NCBI GenBank assembly: GCA_002842195.1
Contig: PHCL01000008.1
Coordinates: forward strand, 1 to 13,322
Direction: 5' to 3'
Origin: Betaproteobacteria bacterium HGW-Betaproteobacteria-20
GTDB taxonomy: Bacteria > Pseudomonadota > Gammaproteobacteria > Burkholderiales > Methylophilaceae
DNA length: 13,322 nucleotides
In this document: piece by piece, positions 1 through 7,533 of the stretch
How positions within the stretch are numbered: the first letter of the stretch is position 1
Layout of the letters: each line of letters opens with the position of its first letter
Program-made: the position numbers and the translations under genes
Notes under the pieces: model-generated
What the model was told of the DNA's origin: nothing
The model's database searches: none
Seen by the model: only the letters and a program-made list of their open reading frames with translations

Positions 1-65
1 CACTGGAGCTGAGGCGTCGGTATCCGGATTCCGAGCAAGCTAAGCTGTTACAAAGTGGAAATTAG
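1..65 (+). CDS. pilW: C-terminal end of a PilW/PilF-type type IV pilus TPR protein (partial)
   Basis: An open frame enters from the left edge and ends at the TAG at 63-65. Read from position 3 it gives LELRRRYPDSEQAKLLQSGN. The 'L-RRR-PDS-A-LL' tail resembles the C terminus of PilW/PilF, the outer-membrane TPR lipoprotein that assembles the type IV pilus secretin. The stop lies 2 bp before the rodZ start, and pilW/pilF directly upstream of rodZ-ispG-hisS is a common beta/gammaproteobacterial order. Only about 20 residues are visible, so the call rests on that short tail plus gene order. Another TPR protein is possible. Confidence 0.55.
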   Translation, partial: LELRRRYPDSEQAKLLQSGN

Positions 66-67
66 CC

Positions 68-1033
68 GTGAATGATGAAACTACAAGCAACTCTGCCATA
101 GCAGAGGAAATTGGCTTCGCTCCATTGGGTGAAGTTTTTGTCGCGGCCAGAAATGCCAAAGAACTGACACAAAAAGATGTGTCCAATAACTTGCGTATCA
201 GTATTAAGCAAGTTAATGCATTAGAAAATAATGATTTTTCCAGCTTACCTCAGGCAGTGATTACGCGTGGTTTCATTCGCAATTATGCGCGTTTGTTAGA
301 TGTGGATGCTGAGCCATTATTGGCCAGCTATCGTACGCGTACACCGGAGGCTTCGCCCAGCGTGTTAACCGTGCAGACATCTACGCGTCAAGTGCTGTTG
401 AGTAAGCCTAGTCAGCCATGGTTGAAATATATCCTGGCTATTATTTTGATATCGCTACTTTTACTTGGCTGGTTTTTTTCTGCAGATTTTATGCCAAAAC
501 CAGTTAATAAAACAGTTGAAAAAGTAGATGCTGCAGTCGCAGCAAATACAATGCCTGACTCAGGGCAACTGCCGGAAATTGCCTTACCAGCTGCTGAGCG
601 CTTACCTGAAAATACAGAGCCAGCAACAGAACCAGCAGGTACGGACGAAGCCCTTGGCAGCTCTGTAGAAGTAATATTGCCTGATGTTGCACAAATCACT
701 CAGCAAGCTGAAACCACACAAGCGACTCAATCTGCCCAGGCGGGTGTAACTAATGCCACTGAAAGCGCAACCAAAATAGGCAATGCAATTTTAGCCACTA
801 AAAATGTGCGCATATCAGTTTCAGAGGAGACCTGGGTGCGCATCAGTGATAAGTCTGGCGCCATAGTTTATGAGAAATTGTTGACAGCAAACAGTACCGA
901 TGGTTTTGATGGCCTGCCACCGCTCCAGCTTTGGATAGGTAATGCAAAAGCCACCACGCTGACGTTTTTGGGCAAGCCCGTTGATTTAACCGGTGCTACT
1001 AAAAGCAATGTTGCACGCATTACATTGGAGTAG
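68..1033 (+). CDS. rodZ: RodZ-like cytoskeletal membrane protein (HTH - TM - DUF4115)
   Basis: RodZ links the MreB cytoskeleton to the cell-wall elongation machinery in the inner membrane. The 321-residue product has the family layout. A cytoplasmic Xre-type helix-turn-helix domain spans about residues 17-85 (LTQKDVSNNLRISIKQVNALE, shortened here to its core LTQKDVSNNLRIS). One transmembrane helix covers about 119-138. A low-complexity Ala/Thr/Gln/Glu-rich periplasmic linker covers about 145-240. A C-terminal beta domain of the DUF4115 type covers about 247-321, with the typical GNA..., V-DL and NVARITLE ending. Length is close to E. coli RodZ (337). The start is GTG, 2 bp after the preceding stop, with a weak GGA ribosome site inside the upstream gene. 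ispG begins 3 bp downstream, so the genes are probably co-transcribed. The HTH domain in this family binds MreB rather than acting mainly as a DNA regulator. Confidence 0.88.
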   Translation: MNDETTSNSAIAEEIGFAPLGEVFVAARNAKELTQKDVSNNLRISIKQVNALENNDFSSLPQAVITRGFIRNYARLLDVDAEPLLASYRTRTPEASPSVLTVQTSTRQVLLSKPSQPWLKYILAIILISLLLLGWFFSADFMPKPVNKTVEKVDAAVAANTMPDSGQLPEIALPAAERLPENTEPATEPAGTDEALGSSVEVILPDVAQITQQAETTQATQSAQAGVTNATESATKIGNAILATKNVRISVSEETWVRISDKSGAIVYEKLLTANSTDGFDGLPPLQLWIGNAKATTLTFLGKPVDLTGATKSNVARITLE

Positions 1034-1036
1034 TAG

Positions 1037-2338
1037 GTGAGCCTTTCTATCCTTAAGCAAGCACGTAACACACTGCAGGTGATGATAGGTCATGTGCCAG
1101 TGGGCGGCGGTTTGGCCGGAACGCTGGCAAGTCCAGTAGTTGTGCAGAGTATGACGAATACTGATACTGCTGATTCCGAGGCAACGATTAAGCAAGTGTT
1201 TGCGCTTTGGCAAGCAGGTTCTGAGGTGGTACGCATTACCGTTAATTCGCCTGAGGCAGCTGCACAAGTCGGCAATATTCGCCGCGGTTTGGATGCTCTC
1301 GGTTGCGACGTGCCGTTAGTGGGCGATTTTCATTACAATGGCCATAAATTATTAGCTCAGTATCCTGATTGTGCAGAAGCGCTTGCCAAATATCGCATCA
1401 ATCCAGGCAATGTCGGTAAAGGCTCCAGGCGTGATGAGCAGTTTGCTTCTATGATAGAAGCGGCAATCCGGTATAAAAAGTGTGTGCGTATCGGTGTGAA
1501 TTGGGGTAGCTTAGACCAAGCCAAAATGGCACGCATGATGGATGAAAATGCCAAGCTTGCAGCACCGTTATCCTCAGATGAATTGATGCGTGAGGCTTTA
1601 ATCCAGTCTGCGCTTGAGAGTGCAGCGCAAGCGATTAAGCTGGGCTTGTCACCTAATCAAATCGTCATCTCCTGCAAGGTTAGCAACGTGCAGGATTTGG
1701 TGAAGGTTTATACCGAGCTTGCCAGTCGCAGCGATTATCCTTTACATTTAGGATTGACCGAGGCAGGCATGGGGTCTAAAGGCATTGTTGCCTCGACAGC
1801 CGCGCTGGCATTGCTGCTACAACAAGGCATTGGCAATACTATACGCGTTTCTCTAACACCAGAACCCAATGAATCGCGTACTAAAGAAGTTATCGTGGCG
1901 CAGGAAATTTTGCAAACCATGGGTATACGTTCGTTCACACCTTTGGTGACTGCATGCCCAGGTTGCGGTCGTACCACCTCAACTTATTTTCAAGAACTAG
2001 CCATGCAAATCCAAAGTTATTTGCGCAATCAAATGCCCGTGTGGCGTGGCAAGTATGCTGGTGTAGAAAATATGAGTGTGGCGGTGATGGGTTGTGTGGT
2101 CAATGGTCCTGGCGAATCAAAATTAGCCAATATCGGCATTAGCTTACCTGGCACAGGTGAAACGCCGGTGGCACCTGTGTTTGTGGATGGAGAAAAAACA
2201 GTCACATTAAAAGGCGATAATATCGCCCAAGAGTTTCAAGCGATTGTAGAGCATTATGTGCAATCCAATTATGCTGTGGGCGGCAAGTTACATAATCATG
2301 CGGCTCAAAAAGTTATCCCTATTCAAACTGTAAGTTAA
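1037..2338 (+). CDS. ispG: 4-hydroxy-3-methylbut-2-enyl diphosphate synthase (flavodoxin), IspG/GcpE
   Basis: IspG catalyses the penultimate step of the methylerythritol phosphate pathway of isoprenoid synthesis. It converts methylerythritol cyclodiphosphate to HMBPP with a [4Fe-4S] cluster in the cytoplasm. The 433-residue product has the N-terminal TIM-barrel hallmarks VQSMTNTDT (about 37-45), RINPGNVG and GLTEAG. It also has the cluster-binding C-terminal domain: TACPGCGRT with Cys307 and Cys310, then [11 protein letters not shown] with Cys353 and the cluster-ligating Glu360. All four ligands are present, so the enzyme should be active. It is longer than the E. coli protein (about 372), as is usual for the long proteobacterial form. 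The start is GTG, preceded by a GGAG at 1027-1030 that lies inside the end of rodZ, 6 nt away. That supports this start and translational coupling to rodZ. Confidence 0.97.
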   Translation: MSLSILKQARNTLQVMIGHVPVGGGLAGTLASPVVVQSMTNTDTADSEATIKQVFALWQAGSEVVRITVNSPEAAAQVGNIRRGLDALGCDVPLVGDFHYNGHKLLAQYPDCAEALAKYRINPGNVGKGSRRDEQFASMIEAAIRYKKCVRIGVNWGSLDQAKMARMMDENAKLAAPLSSDELMREALIQSALESAAQAIKLGLSPNQIVISCKVSNVQDLVKVYTELASRSDYPLHLGLTEAGMGSKGIVASTAALALLLQQGIGNTIRVSLTPEPNESRTKEVIVAQEILQTMGIRSFTPLVTACPGCGRTTSTYFQELAMQIQSYLRNQMPVWRGKYAGVENMSVAVMGCVVNGPGESKLANIGISLPGTGETPVAPVFVDGEKTVTLKGDNIAQEFQAIVEHYVQSNYAVGGKLHNHAAQKVIPIQTVS

Positions 2339-2395
2339 ATAGTCTTGATATTAACATCTTGAAATTACAAATAATGTCGGTAAAGCAATAACACC

Positions 2396-3691
2396 ATGGT
2401 TGAAATCTCAACAAAAACTAAACCTGTTAAGCCTTTAAATGCACGATTTCAGAGCATCAAAGGCTTCTATGATATTTTGCCTGAGCACACGGCGTTGTGG
2501 TTTAAGCTGGAAGACACCGCGCGGCGAGTGTTAGCACAGTATGGCTATAGCAATATCAGGATGCCATTGGTAGAAAATACCGATTTATTTGTGCGCTCTG
2601 TAGGTGAGCATACGGATATAGTTGAAAAAGAAATGTACGCGTGGACAGATGCGTTGAATGGCGATAAGCTGGCTTTGCGCCCAGAGGGCACAGCAGGCTG
2701 TGTACGTGCTGTCATTGAAAGTAGTCTCACTTATAACGGTCCCGTGCGTTTGTGGTACAGCGGCGCGATGTTTCGGCATGAAAACGTGCAAAAGGGCAGG
2801 CAGCGGCAATTTCATCAGATTGGCGTAGAGGCTTTTGGTTTTGATAGTCCACAGGTAGATGCCGAGCAAATCGTATTATTAGCCAGACTTTGGCGTGAGC
2901 TCGGTATTCAAGATGTTGCTTTGCAAATCAATAGTATTGGCGATGCGCATGAGCGCGCAGAATACCGCAATGTGTTGATTGCCTATTTTGAGCAGCATGC
3001 AGATTTGTTGGATGAAGATGCGAAACGCCGCTTGCACACAAATCCACTGCGCATACTGGATACGAAGAACCCACGTATGCAGGCCTTATGTGAAGCTGCT
3101 CCAAAGTTGATAGATTGCTTAGGTGAAGTAACGCGTGCCCATTTTGATGGGCTGTGTAAATTGTTAGACACCGCTGGTGTGGCATATTTAGTTAATACCC
3201 GCCTAGTGCGCGGTTTGGATTACTACAATCGCACTGTGTTTGAATGGGTGACGACTAAGCTTGGTGCACAAGGTACCATTGCTGGTGGTGGCCGCTATGA
3301 TACTTTGGTTGAAAGATTAGGTGGCGACGCTACGGCTGCCTGCGGCTTCGGTATTGGACTAGAGCGCGTATTTTTGTTGATGCAGGAATATGGTGTGATG
3401 ACAGATGATGCGCCAGATGTGTATTTGGTGAACGTAGGCGAACAGGCCGAACAGGCCGCTTTTAGTATTGCAGAGCAGTTGCGCAACGCCAATATGCAAG
3501 TAATATTGCATGCGGGTGGCGGTAGTTTTAAATCGCAAATGAAAAAAGCTGATAGAAGCGGGGCGCGCTTTGCCTTGATTCTTGGCGATGATGAAGTGAC
3601 AAATAAAATAGTGACACTAAAACCTATGCTGGTCGCAGGCGAGCAACTGCAATGCAGTATTGATACGGCGATTGTACACTTAAAAAAATAA
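2396..3691 (+). CDS. hisS: Histidyl-tRNA synthetase
   Basis: This is a class IIa aminoacyl-tRNA synthetase that charges tRNA-His in the cytoplasm. The 431-residue protein shows the N-terminal signature GFYDILP (about 23-29), LRPEGTAG (about 94-101) and class II motif 2, which starts at RHEN (127-130) and continues through GRQRQFHQIGVE. The histidine-binding signature RGLDYY is at 272-277 and motif 3 GIGLER at 319-324. An anticodon-binding domain fills roughly 335-431. Length is normal for the family. The start is ATG after a 57-bp gap from ispG, and the upstream Shine-Dalgarno sequence is poor. No alternative Met lies before the conserved region. The stop codon overlaps the next start by one base (TAATG), so the following ABC gene is probably translationally coupled. 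The segment EQAEQA around residues 349-354 comes from a perfect 9-bp tandem repeat. Confidence 0.98.
   Translation: MVEISTKTKPVKPLNARFQSIKGFYDILPEHTALWFKLEDTARRVLAQYGYSNIRMPLVENTDLFVRSVGEHTDIVEKEMYAWTDALNGDKLALRPEGTAGCVRAVIESSLTYNGPVRLWYSGAMFRHENVQKGRQRQFHQIGVEAFGFDSPQVDAEQIVLLARLWRELGIQDVALQINSIGDAHERAEYRNVLIAYFEQHADLLDEDAKRRLHTNPLRILDTKNPRMQALCEAAPKLIDCLGEVTRAHFDGLCKLLDTAGVAYLVNTRLVRGLDYYNRTVFEWVTTKLGAQGTIAGGGRYDTLVERLGGDATAACGFGIGLERVFLLMQEYGVMTDDAPDVYLVNVGEQAEQAAFSIAEQLRNANMQVILHAGGGSFKSQMKKADRSGARFALILGDDEVTNKIVTLKPMLVAGEQLQCSIDTAIVHLKK
3440..3457 (+). repeat. Perfect 9-bp tandem repeat inside hisS
   Basis: The unit gaacaggcc occurs twice in a row (3440-3448 and 3449-3457). It is in frame and adds a duplicated three-residue Glu-Gln-Ala segment at the start of the anticodon-binding domain of HisRS. 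It is probably a harmless slippage duplication on the protein surface. Confidence 0.85.
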
Positions 3692-4584
3692 TGACCACTG
3701 AAACACGCCTCCATCAAGTAGCGCCATTATTGCAGCTTTTGCACGTGCGCATTTCACCCGCAAAAACGCCCGCACGGCTTTTGGTAAATGATGTGAGTTT
3801 TAGCATTGAAGCTGGTAAAACCACTTGTGTGGTGGGTGAATCTGGCAGCGGTAAAAGTTTAACTGCGCTTTCTGTGATGGGGTTGCTGTCCAGACAGTTA
3901 CAATTAACTTCTGGAAAAATTTTATTCAATGATAATCAACTGGGTGTACAGGATTTAACCGCGCTTGATGAAGCTAGTATGCGAAAAATCCGTGGCGCTA
4001 AAATTGCCATGATTTTTCAGGAGCCGATGACCTCGCTTAATCCTGTGTTGAGCGTAGGTTACCAAATTGGTGAAAGTTTAACGACCCATTTGGGCCTTAA
4101 AGGTGAAGGTTTAAAAACTAAAATCGCCAGTTTATTAGAGCTGGTCGGGATTCCGCCAAGCCGTGCCAATAGCTATCCGGATGAGTTGTCCGGCGGGCAA
4201 CGGCAACGTGTGATGATTGCCATGAGCATTGCTTGCGAACCATTATTGTTAATTGCTGATGAACCAACAACCGCGCTAGATGTGACTGTGCAGGCGCAAA
4301 TACTCAAGTTATTGGACGAACTTAAAACACGCATGAATATGGGCATGCTGTTTATTACCCATGATTTTGGGGTAGTGGCAGACATTGCTGATAATGTCGT
4401 GGTGATGTTTAGAGGCGAAATTGTCGAATCTGGTGCTAAAGAAGAAGTATTAGGCAAGCCTCAGCATCCTTATACACAGGCATTGTTGGCCTGTGTGCCG
4501 GATATAGAAGGCAAAAAGCCACTGAAGCCGATTGATTATGCATGGTTAAATGACATTAGATTAGATGAGAGTATAAGCACTTGA
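3691..4584 (+). CDS. Peptide-type ABC transporter ATPase, DppD/OppD-like (N-half of YejF type)
   Basis: This is a complete nucleotide-binding subunit of the kind that powers oligopeptide, dipeptide or microcin C importers (COG0444-like). The 297 residues contain Walker A GESGSGKS (49-56), the Q-loop in MIFQEPMTSLNP (Gln110), signature LSGGQRQR (166-173), Walker B LLIADEP (186-192) and the switch His224 in FITHDF. The C-terminal oligopeptide-transporter motif HPYTQALLA starts at 259. After that motif only a short tail remains, without an obvious Cys-rich extension. The segments NMGMLFITH and KIAMIFQEP recall the N-terminal half of YejF. The start ATG overlaps the hisS stop by one base, and the end overlaps the next ATPase gene by four bases. 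No permease or binding-protein gene lies in the window, so the substrate cannot be assigned. Partner membrane subunits must be encoded elsewhere. Confidence 0.9.
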   Translation: MTTETRLHQVAPLLQLLHVRISPAKTPARLLVNDVSFSIEAGKTTCVVGESGSGKSLTALSVMGLLSRQLQLTSGKILFNDNQLGVQDLTALDEASMRKIRGAKIAMIFQEPMTSLNPVLSVGYQIGESLTTHLGLKGEGLKTKIASLLELVGIPPSRANSYPDELSGGQRQRVMIAMSIACEPLLLIADEPTTALDVTVQAQILKLLDELKTRMNMGMLFITHDFGVVADIADNVVVMFRGEIVESGAKEEVLGKPQHPYTQALLACVPDIEGKKPLKPIDYAWLNDIRLDESIST

Positions 4585-5384
4585 GCAACATCATTCTGCA
4601 AGCTAATCACTTGGTTAAAACCTATACACAGCGTAGCGGTAAGTTTGGCTTTGGCACCACTTTAGTTAAAGCCCTCGATGACGTTAGTGTTAGTTTAACC
4701 CAAGGCAAAACCCTCGCGGTGGTTGGTGAATCTGGTAGTGGTAAATCCACGCTGGCGCGTTGTCTGTTACAATTGCAACCCTTGGATAGCGGTGAAGTGT
4801 TGTTTGCAGGACAAGACCTTGCGAAATTGGATGGTGCGGCATTAAGAGCGGTACGTAAAAATTTGCAAATGGTATTTCAAGATCCATTTGCATCGCTTAA
4901 TCCACGCATGCGTGTGGGTGAAATTGTGGGTGAAGGCTTGTTGATTCATAAGCTTGGGAATGCCGCAGAACAGCAGAAAAAAGTTGTTGCCATGCTTAAA
5001 CGTGTTGGCTTAACTGAAGCTGATATGCAAAAATATCCGCACGAATTCTCTGGTGGGCAGAGGCAGCGTGTGGGTATTGCGCGCGCATTGGTGTTGCAGC
5101 CTAAAGTCGTGGTTTGTGATGAGCCAGTTTCTGCGCTTGACGTGTCAATTCAAGCGCAAATCCTGTTGTTACTCAAAGAGTTACAACAAGAAATGGCGCT
5201 CAGTTACTTATTTATCAGCCACGATTTACGCGTGGTGCGCCATATTGCAGACGATATTGTAGTGATGCATCAGGGTAAAGTAGTTGAGCAGGGTAGCGTG
5301 GTGGATATTTACCATGATCCACAACATGAATATACGCGCAATTTGTTGGCGGCTATTCCTGGTAAAAAATATAGTTCTGGCTGA
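4581..5384 (+). CDS. Peptide-type ABC transporter ATPase, DppF/OppF-like (C-half of YejF type)
   Basis: This is the second nucleotide-binding subunit, 267 residues, expected to heterodimerise with the product of the preceding gene. It has Walker A GESGSGKST (49-57), Q-loop VFQDPFASLNP (Gln100), signature FSGGQRQR (156-163), Walker B Asp180-Glu181 in VVVCDEP and switch His214 in FISHDL. It ends just after QHEYTRNLLAAIPG. All catalytic elements are intact. Tandem unlike ATPases are typical of Opp/Dpp/Yej importers. The close match of this ending to the end of YejF makes a split YejF arrangement plausible. The TTG start at 4581 overlaps the preceding stop as TTGA, and a GAGAG-like ribosome site lies in the upstream coding sequence. 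The two genes are in different frames, so they are not a single gene broken by a stop codon. The substrate is unknown. Confidence 0.9.
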   Translation: MSNIILQANHLVKTYTQRSGKFGFGTTLVKALDDVSVSLTQGKTLAVVGESGSGKSTLARCLLQLQPLDSGEVLFAGQDLAKLDGAALRAVRKNLQMVFQDPFASLNPRMRVGEIVGEGLLIHKLGNAAEQQKKVVAMLKRVGLTEADMQKYPHEFSGGQRQRVGIARALVLQPKVVVCDEPVSALDVSIQAQILLLLKELQQEMALSYLFISHDLRVVRHIADDIVVMHQGKVVEQGSVVDIYHDPQHEYTRNLLAAIPGKKYSSG

Positions 5385-5459
5385 GAAATGGTTTAGGTAA
5401 AGGTAGTGAATGCAAGGTATTGCAATAGCGAATTTAATTATTAAGTTTTGTAAAAAATT

Positions 5460-5463
5460 AGGA
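5460..5463 (+). promoter_or_regulatory. Ribosome binding site of yfgM
   Basis: The AGGA at 5460-5463 lies 8 nt before the ATG at 5472 and fixes the yfgM start. The 87-bp gap after the ABC pair (5385-5471) is AT-rich and contains a short TGCAA-ggta-TTGCA inverted repeat (5411-5424). No convincing sigma70 promoter could be picked out, although a separate promoter for the yfgM-bamB block would be expected here. Confidence 0.5.
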
Positions 5464-5471
5464 AAAAAGTA

Positions 5472-6095
5472 ATGGCATACGATTTAGAAGAGCAGGAACA
5501 AATAGACGAATTTAAGGCTTGGTGGAAAGAAAACGGCAAAATGCTGAGTACTTTACTGATTGCTTTATTAGTGGCGTACCTTGCTTACCAAGGTTGGCAT
5601 TATTATCAAAATAAACAAGCCGTTGAAGCCTCTGTGCAATATCAGGAGTTAACGGTGACTGATGACAAAGACTTAAAATCGATACAGGAGAAATCAGCAG
5701 TATTGATAGAGAAATTCAGTGGTACGCCGTACGCCGGTCGTGCGGCCTTATTTGCAGCAAAGGCAAACTATCAGGCCAGCGAGGTTAAAGCTGCAAAAAC
5801 TCAGTTAGAGTGGGCTGCTAAAAATGCAAAAGAAACGGCTATAAGTGCTTTGGCCAGTTTGCAGTTAGCCAATATTCTGGCTGAAGAAAAAGACTTTGAA
5901 GGTGCATTAAAGCTTCTTAATGCACCGCATGATGCAGGTTTTGACGGCTTATTTGCAGATCTTAAAGGTGACGTCTTAGTCAGCCTCGGTAAAAATGATG
6001 AGGCTAAAGCAGCATATCAGCAAGCTTTAACCAAGTTGGAACCACAAGGTAGATTCCGTGCGATTACGCAACAAAAACTTGAAGCATTGGGTTAA
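5472..6095 (+). CDS. yfgM: YfgM-like inner-membrane TPR protein (ancillary SecYEG/periplasmic chaperone partner)
   Basis: The 207-residue product begins with a charged cytoplasmic segment, MAYDLEEQEQIDEFKAWWKE. A single transmembrane helix follows at about 24-43. The rest is an Ala-rich helical periplasmic domain of the TPR_21 type, with TPR-like helices recognisable at about 125-150 (LANILAEEKDFEGALKLL) and 160-190. In E. coli YfgM associates with SecYEG and PpiD and helps hand proteins to periplasmic chaperones. The adjacent bamB supports this call, because hisS-yfgM-bamB-der is a conserved order. Length matches the family (about 206). The start has a good AGGA site. The 3' end lies within the first copy of a 19-bp tandem repeat, so the last residues EALG plus the stop are partly duplicated downstream. 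Confidence 0.9.
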   Translation: MAYDLEEQEQIDEFKAWWKENGKMLSTLLIALLVAYLAYQGWHYYQNKQAVEASVQYQELTVTDDKDLKSIQEKSAVLIEKFSGTPYAGRAALFAAKANYQASEVKAAKTQLEWAAKNAKETAISALASLQLANILAEEKDFEGALKLLNAPHDAGFDGLFADLKGDVLVSLGKNDEAKAAYQQALTKLEPQGRFRAITQQKLEALG

Positions 6096-6138
6096 ACCTA
6101 AAGCACTGGGCTAAACCTAAAATACTGGACTAATTAAA
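6082..6138 (+). repeat. 19-bp tandem repeat spanning the yfgM stop codon
   Basis: The unit AAGCATTGGGTTAAACCTA (6082-6100) is followed by AAGCACTGGGCTAAACCTA (6101-6119), with 17 of 19 positions identical. A more decayed third copy occupies about 6120-6138 (roughly 12 of 19). Copy 1 contains the last yfgM codons and its TAA. Copies 2 and 3 lie in the yfgM-bamB gap. The repeat has no palindromic structure and no T-run, so it is not a terminator. It looks like an old local duplication. Confidence 0.85.
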
Positions 6139-6165
6139 CCAAAATTAGCCTCTAATAAACAAACC

Positions 6166-6169
6166 GGAG
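6166..6169 (+). promoter_or_regulatory. Ribosome binding site deciding the TTG start of bamB
   Basis: GGAG at 6166-6169 lies 7 nt upstream of the TTG at 6177. No ATG in the bamB frame precedes the lipoprotein signal peptide, so this Shine-Dalgarno sequence supports the TTG start, which gives a complete signal peptide. Confidence 0.7.
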
Positions 6170-6176
6170 CATCGTA

Positions 6177-7367
6177 TTGTTCTTACATCAATATAAAAAA
6201 GCAGCTTTTAACTTACTCGTGATTACGTGTCTGTTGACAGTGACCGCTTGCAGCGTCATCGGAGAATTAAAGACGGATATTTCCGATAAAATATTTGGCC
6301 GAGTGGCTGCTGATGCGCCTGATCCTTTGACCGAAATCAAAGAAACTTCTACTAGCAAAATTTTATGGAAGTCTAAAATTGGGATAGCTGGAGATTTTGA
6401 ATTTTCACCAGTAGTCGATGCAGGCTACGCTTACGCTGCTAGCTCAACAGGTGAAGTTGTTAAATTGGATGTGACTAACGGTAGTGAAATATGGCGAGTG
6501 AATGCAGGTGAAAAGCTATCGGGCGGAGTTGGTGTTGGCGGCAGTTTAGTGATGGTTGGCACACCCAGGGGCGTTGTTTATGCTTATGATATCGCCGGCA
6601 AACTGCAGTGGAAATCTAGACTAAGTAGCGAAATATTAAGCGCGCCTAAATACTTTGATGGCGTCGTTATTGTTCGCACTGGAGATAGCCGCATTTACGG
6701 CATTAATGCTAATGACGGTAGTCGCAAATGGGTCTATGACCGCATTAGCCCCGCACTTACTTTACGCAGTAGTGCTGGTGTAGTGGTAGATGGCGGCGCA
6801 GTATATGCAGGCTTTGGCGGAGGTAAGCTTATATCAGTGCGTGCAGATAATGGCAAAATATTATGGGAGGCCTCTGTAGCGCAGCCCAAAGGCGTCACTG
6901 AAATTGAGCGTATTGCAGACATTACTAGTCTGCCTGTTGTTGATGGTCCGTTAGTGTATGCCGTTGCTTACCAAGGAAAAATCGCTGCGGTTGATAGAGT
7001 TTCTGGCCGTGTAATATGGAGCCGTGATATTTCAAGCTTATCAGGCCTAAGCATAGATGATGGACGAATTTTTGTGTCGCATACTATAGGTTCTGTGTAT
7101 GCGCTGGATTACACAACAGGTAAAAGTTTTTGGCGACAAGCTGCGCTTAAAAACCGGCAACTTACAGTGCCAATGCCCATGGGCGACTTAACGGCAGTTG
7201 GAGATGTGGAAGGCTATGTACACTTTCTAAGCCGCGATGATGGTGCGTTGGCATCACGCATCAAAACAGACAACAGTCCCATAATGCCGCAAATGGCTTT
7301 AGTGAACAATAGTACCGTATTAGCGCAAACGCGTGATGGTGGAATATTTGCAGTGCAGGTGAAATAG
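6177..7367 (+). CDS. bamB: Outer membrane protein assembly factor BamB (beta-propeller lipoprotein)
   Basis: BamB is the lipoprotein subunit of the BAM complex that inserts beta-barrel proteins into the outer membrane. The 396-residue product starts with a basic n-region and hydrophobic core ending in a lipobox, TVTAC, with the lipidated Cys at residue 25. Eight PQQ/WD-like beta-propeller blades follow, with repeated G-x-x-x-W blade endings (for example GSEIWRV, GKLQWKS, GSRKWVY, GKILWEA, GRVIWSR). The BamB hallmark TEIERIADI sits near residues 242-250 (E. coli has TEIDRLSDV), and GDVEGYVHFL is close to the E. coli GDSEGYLHWI. Length is standard (E. coli 392). The residue after the lipid Cys is Ser, which predicts outer-membrane sorting. 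The gene follows yfgM by 81 bp and precedes der by 166 bp, the usual neighbours. Confidence 0.95.
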   Translation: MFLHQYKKAAFNLLVITCLLTVTACSVIGELKTDISDKIFGRVAADAPDPLTEIKETSTSKILWKSKIGIAGDFEFSPVVDAGYAYAASSTGEVVKLDVTNGSEIWRVNAGEKLSGGVGVGGSLVMVGTPRGVVYAYDIAGKLQWKSRLSSEILSAPKYFDGVVIVRTGDSRIYGINANDGSRKWVYDRISPALTLRSSAGVVVDGGAVYAGFGGGKLISVRADNGKILWEASVAQPKGVTEIERIADITSLPVVDGPLVYAVAYQGKIAAVDRVSGRVIWSRDISSLSGLSIDDGRIFVSHTIGSVYALDYTTGKSFWRQAALKNRQLTVPMPMGDLTAVGDVEGYVHFLSRDDGALASRIKTDNSPIMPQMALVNNSTVLAQTRDGGIFAVQVK

Positions 7368-7383
7368 ACATTTTTACAGCCTA

Positions 7384-7407
7384 TTTGTTAATTGCCAGTT
7401 TGTTAAT
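7384..7407 (+). repeat. 9-bp direct repeat in the bamB-der gap
   Basis: TTTGTTAAT occurs at 7384-7392 and again at 7399-7407, 15 bp apart, with tgccag between. It lies in the 166-bp bamB-der gap (7368-7533). The phase is not an integral number of helical turns, so a tandem regulator site is doubtful. It may be coincidence in AT-rich DNA. Confidence 0.4.
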
Positions 7408-7498
7408 AGTTAGCTCCTATATACACACGTGATCTGTTGTTTCTGCATTAGCGGGGATGACGAAGTGAAATTTATTTGTACTAAAAGCGTTACCCTTA

Positions 7499-7511
7499 GA
7501 GCAAATTGCTC
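7499..7511. promoter_or_regulatory. Small perfect palindrome upstream of der
   Basis: GAGCAA-a-TTGCTC (7499-7511) is a perfect 6-bp inverted repeat with a single central base, 22 bp before the der start. It could be an operator or a small mRNA hairpin near the ribosome binding site. There is no T-run, so it is not a terminator. Function is not established. Confidence 0.35.
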
Positions 7512-7533
7512 AAGATTAATATAGAAGACTCGC

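Noticed and set aside
3295..3717. Minus-strand ORF of 140 codons opposite the end of hisS
   Set aside because: Fully antisense to conserved HisRS coding sequence, with a Ser/Cys/Ile-rich product typical of a shadow frame.
7440..7470. GCGGGGATGACG as part of a dispersed REP-like repeat, together with TGTCATCTCATTCCG near 9093
   Set aside because: Only short half-matches to common CATTCCCGC-type repeats, with no full palindrome at either place.
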